From positions 1 through 16,649 of the forward strand of contig JALOPD010000057.1 of the NCBI GenBank assembly GCA_025454075.1: a DNA stretch of 16,649 bases, given 5' to 3'. This document shows positions 14,541 to 16,649 of this stretch, in pieces (position 1 is the stretch's first letter; each line of letters opens with the position of its first letter). The translations under genes and the position numbers were made by a program. The notes below the pieces were generated by a model. The model was not told the origin of the DNA. It searched no databases and was given only the letters and a program-made list of their open reading frames with translations. Source of the DNA: Desulfobacterales bacterium (GTDB taxonomy: Bacteria > Desulfobacterota > Desulfobacteria > Desulfobacterales > UBA2174_A).

Positions 14541-14574
14541 AAAAATAATAGGGGACAAAAAATAATAGGGGACA
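14541..14574 (+). repeat. Tandem 17-bp direct repeat
   Basis: AAAAATAATAGGGGACA occurs twice head to tail (14541-14557, 14558-14574), 52 bp before the transposase. A shorter match (ATTAGGGGACAG) occurs inside the transposase gene near 15295. TAGGGGACAG-type sequences next to Y1 transposases suggest an element end or recognition sequence. Confidence 0.7.
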
Positions 14575-14592
14575 GGCATGAAAATATGAATT

Positions 14593-14629
14593 GCATATTT
14601 GGGCATTGAATGATATCGAAGCGATATGC
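14593..14629. repeat. Nested inverted repeats at the transposase start
   Basis: GCATAT (14593-14598) pairs with ATATGC (14624-14629), and inside it ATATCG (14613-14618) competes to pair with CGATAT (14622-14627) around AAG. The structure covers the start codon, so it could limit translation or be a single-strand hairpin recognised by the transposase. Confidence 0.4.
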
Positions 14630-15717
14630 CACGCAAAGCCCGCATAGACGCCGCTGGTGCGCTGCACCATATCATTTGCCGGGGAATAGAACGGCGTAAG
14701 ATTTTTTGGACTGATTTTGACCGGGATGATTTCATCGAACGGCTTGAGACGGTTCTGGCGGAATCCGGGACGCCCTGTTACGCATGGGCGCTGATGCCGA
14801 ACCATGTCCACTTGCTGCTGAGGACGGGAAATGCACCAATAGCTAAGGTGATGAGTCGGCTATTGAGTGGATACGCGGGCAGTTTCAACCGGCGGCATCG
14901 CCGATTGGGTCACTTGTTTCAAAACCGCTATAAATCTATCCTGTGTCAGGAAGATTCCTATCTGCTGGAACTGGTGCGCTATATTCACCTTAATCCGTTA
15001 CGAGCCGAGTTGGCAGCAACGATGGATGAATTGGAGCGATACCGTTTCAGCGGCCACAGCACTTTGATGGGGCACCAGAACCACGCATGGCAGGATGTAA
15101 ATACAGTGCTCAAATTGTTCGGGAAACGCGCTTCCTCGGCCCGCAAAGCCTACCGTGCCTTCGTGGAAGAGGGGATTTCGCAGGGCAAGCGGCCGGAGTT
15201 GACCGGGGGCGGTTTGATCCGCAGCATGGGCGGGTGGGGTGCGGTAAAGTCTTTGCGCCGGTTGTGCGAGCATGTCAAGGGCGATGAACGCATATTAGGG
15301 GACAGCGATTTTGTGAAGTCGGTGCTGCTTGAACAGAATGAACGTTTCGACCGCCGCTATGCGCTGCAATCTCAAGGCTATGATTTTCAAGCGGTCGTCC
15401 GTAGGGTTGGAGACATTTTCAGCCTCAAACCCGAAATGGTTTTATCGCCAGGCAAACAACCGGTCCGCGTGGAGGCACGAAGCGTAGCGTGTTATTGGGC
15501 GGTGCGGGAATTGGGGATGACGACGGTGGACGTGTCGCAGCGACTTGGCATCACGCAGTCGGCGGTGACGAAGGCGGTCTATCGTGGGGAGAAATTGGCC
15601 AACGGTAAGGGTTTCCAGATGATGCCGGATGCGAAAAGAACGGGTTCATGCCGCTATCCGAATAATATGGATCGCAGCCGATATCATCCGACAGAAATTG
15701 ATTTTTCTCGCGCGTAA
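14626..15717 (+). CDS. REP-associated Y1 (IS200-like) transposase with DnaA-like domain
   Basis: The 363-residue protein begins with a Y1 transposase domain of the REP-associated (RAYT) type, residues 1-130. It has the HUH metal-binding pair His60 and His62 in MPNHVHLLL, and the block RYIHLNPLRAEL whose Tyr119 is the likely nucleophile, with Tyr112 as alternative. Such enzymes cut single-stranded DNA at hairpins. The C-terminal part (about 245-330) resembles the DNA-binding domain IV of DnaA: ARSVACYWAVRELGM followed by a helix-turn-helix in RLGITQSAVTKAV. This makes it longer than plain RAYT proteins. No ribosome site is seen. Base composition is more AT-rich than upstream genes, consistent with acquisition. 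Its 3' end overlaps the convergent nucleotidyltransferase gene by 34 bp. It appears complete. Confidence 0.88.
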   Translation: MPRKARIDAAGALHHIICRGIERRKIFWTDFDRDDFIERLETVLAESGTPCYAWALMPNHVHLLLRTGNAPIAKVMSRLLSGYAGSFNRRHRRLGHLFQNRYKSILCQEDSYLLELVRYIHLNPLRAELAATMDELERYRFSGHSTLMGHQNHAWQDVNTVLKLFGKRASSARKAYRAFVEEGISQGKRPELTGGGLIRSMGGWGAVKSLRRLCEHVKGDERILGDSDFVKSVLLEQNERFDRRYALQSQGYDFQAVVRRVGDIFSLKPEMVLSPGKQPVRVEARSVACYWAVRELGMTTVDVSQRLGITQSAVTKAVYRGEKLANGKGFQMMPDAKRTGSCRYPNNMDRSRYHPTEIDFSRA

Positions 15718-16013
15718 ATAGTCACACCTGATTTTGTGATTTCCTTCAGTAATCCACTTTGGTCATTCAGTTCCTCCAAAGCCACCGGCTCGATTCGGTG
15801 CTCAACATCTCGCCGGATCCTCGTCAGGCGGGTTATCACGTCCAAATAATCCCCGTCGATGCTTTCAAATACTACGGCCACGTCAATGTCACTGTCTTCC
15901 CGGGCCGTGCCTTTTGCGTACGAGCCAAAGAGAATGACTTTCTTGACATCAAAGTCATGCCGAACGCGCTCGGCATATTTTTTCACTGATTCAATAGCTG
16001 CTGTTTTATCCAT
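15684..16013 (-). CDS. MNT-type nucleotidyltransferase (antitoxin-like)
   Basis: This 109-residue protein is a minimal nucleotidyltransferase. It has the motif FGSYAKGTAREDSDIDVAVV, with Gly30, Ser31 and the two metal-binding Asp42 and Asp44. In the MntA/HepT toxin-antitoxin systems such an enzyme adds AMP to its HEPN partner and neutralises it. The partner gene lies directly upstream and overlaps by 31 bp, and GAGG 10 nt before the ATG lies inside that gene, so translation is coupled. The last residues (about 99-109) are encoded across the end of the convergent transposase gene, so the C-terminus may have been changed by insertion of that element. Catalytic residues appear intact. Whether this pair is toxin-antitoxin or another MNT-HEPN function is not shown. 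Confidence 0.9.
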   Translation of the reverse strand: MDKTAAIESVKKYAERVRHDFDVKKVILFGSYAKGTAREDSDIDVAVVFESIDGDYLDVITRLTRIRRDVEHRIEPVALEELNDQSGLLKEITKSGVTIYAREKSISVG

Positions 16014-16378
16014 GTGAACAAATCCTCGGTGCGTTCAAAGATGGATTTGCACCGGTCGTCGGTTAGCGAGCGGAACAATTGATCCTTCCGGGTCGGGTAC
16101 CGCGCTTCGACATTGAGAGGCCCCAGAACATCAAGCAGGCTCTTCTGCGCTTCATCCATACTGTCGTAAAGACCGCTTTGACTGGCGATTACGCTTAGAT
16201 TGTGGGTGTGGGGAGGTGTATCTTTTCGAGAAAACTGATAATGCCCTTTAAGGGCTTTCTCGACGACTTGATGGCACATGAACCCGACATACAACAACCG
16301 CTTGCTGGATAACATGACCTTGGCGGTTTCGAGATCGTACTCCGCAAGCTCGATCCAATAGCGTATTTTCTGATCCAT
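15983..16378 (-). CDS. HEPN-domain protein (toxin-like partner)
   Basis: The 131-residue protein is all-helical and matches the HEPN family: an N-terminal YWIELAEYDLETAKVML, the block VGFMCHQVVEKALKGHY, the segment TPPHTHNLSVIA, and EARYPTRK. HEPN proteins are often RNases or bind nucleotides. The catalytic R-x4-6-H motif of HepT toxins is not at its usual late position; an R-x5-H occurs earlier (Arg51 to His57) in the TPPHTHNL region, which is conserved for another reason. The YPTRK subgroup is often paired with a nucleotidyltransferase, as here. The first gene of the pair, it starts at an ATG without a ribosome site. A toxin role is possible, not demonstrated. Confidence 0.9.
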   Translation of the reverse strand: MDQKIRYWIELAEYDLETAKVMLSSKRLLYVGFMCHQVVEKALKGHYQFSRKDTPPHTHNLSVIASQSGLYDSMDEAQKSLLDVLGPLNVEARYPTRKDQLFRSLTDDRCKSIFERTEDLFTWIKQQLLNQ

Positions 16379-16491
16379 ATGTAAAGGGGTCGGTGCCTTT
16401 CGTCCTGCCGATGGAATTCTATATGGTTAACCGCATTGAACCTTGACCCACTTTTTCATTAATATAGCACATCTTGAAAACTTTGTAATCA

Positions 16492-16538
16492 GTAAGGGTT
16501 TTCAGATGATGCCGGATGCGAAAAGAATGAGTTCATGA
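16492..16538 (+). pseudogene. Fragment of a second transposase copy
   Basis: This stretch matches 15605-15650 of the intact transposase with 43 of 46 bases identical. It reads KGFQMMPDAKRMSS and then stop, against KGFQMMPDAKRTGS in the intact gene. About 12 further bases upstream show weaker similarity, and CCGCTAT is shared again after a 5-nt insertion. Everything else of the copy is missing. Confidence 0.8.
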
Positions 16539-16585
16539 CTGGCCGCTATTTTATTAAGGGTTGCACAATTGTATAGACACGGACG

Positions 16586-16640
16586 CCCCCTCACCCTGCC
16601 CTCTCCCCCAGGACTGGGGGAGAGGGTAAGGGAGAGGGGG
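16586..16640. repeat. REP-like palindrome
   Basis: A perfect 12-bp stem (16599-16610 with 16615-16626) closes a GGAC loop, and imperfect C-rich/G-rich flanks (CCCCCTCACCCT and GGGAGAGGGGG) extend it. This CCCTCTCCC-type palindrome is a widely dispersed intergenic repeat in proteobacteria. Confidence 0.7.
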
Positions 16641-16649
16641 TTGCTCTCG

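Larger units (their letters stand above)
16379..16649. other. Gene-free tail of the window
   Basis: No intact gene is seen in these 271 bp. They hold AT-rich sequence upstream of the HEPN gene, a broken piece of transposase, and a REP-like palindrome. The window ends inside this region, so a gene beyond the edge cannot be judged. Confidence 0.6.

Noticed and set aside
14541..14574. CRISPR-like array
   Set aside because: The two 17-bp units are directly adjacent without spacers, and no cas genes are present.

Overview
The window looks like a piece of chromosome from a GC-rich Desulfobacterota (former Deltaproteobacteria) relative. This is inferred from gene content only: a DUF1573 protein with an in-frame TGA at a Cys site, SulP paired with a universal stress protein, a duplicated zinc-ribbon gene, and a long Y1 transposase with a DnaA-like C-terminal domain. 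Most of the window is ordinary housekeeping and accessory DNA. The last 2 kb are visibly more AT-rich and look acquired.

Layout. Positions 1-3020 are a minus-strand group: a small signal-peptide/membrane protein, an unrecognised protein made of two repeats, a secreted probable lipoprotein, and a Dabb-domain gene followed by a thioredoxin-like lipoprotein. A 382-bp intergenic region holds a sigma-70-type promoter and a palindromic repeat. Positions 3403-7832 are plus strand: priA, then a second transcription unit with a strong promoter that carries the DUF1573 gene, a HAD phosphatase and the zinc-ribbon protein. A two-PAS histidine kinase (7890-9596, minus) converges on this unit and diverges from ybaK. 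Then follow msrAB, and a SulP transporter with its two-domain universal stress protein (11702-14510, plus). The tail (14541-16649) holds tandem 17-bp repeats, the Y1/DnaA-like transposase, a minus-strand HEPN/nucleotidyltransferase pair, a broken copy of the transposase tail, and a REP-like palindrome.

How the genes relate. Several products act on thiols or sulfoxides outside the cytoplasm: the thioredoxin-like lipoprotein, exported MsrA-MsrB, and the exported DUF1573 protein. The most interesting observation is in the DUF1573 gene. Its reading frame is interrupted only by one TGA, exactly at the first Cys of the family's conserved Cys-Gly-Cys motif, and the frame then continues for another 168 well-conserved codons. 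A downstream hairpin lies at a plausible distance for a bacterial SECIS, although its loop is not canonical. Either this is a selenocysteine-containing DUF1573 protein or the gene carries a single nonsense change. The second point of interest is the HEPN/nucleotidyltransferase module lying between an intact transposase end and a diverged fragment of the same end.
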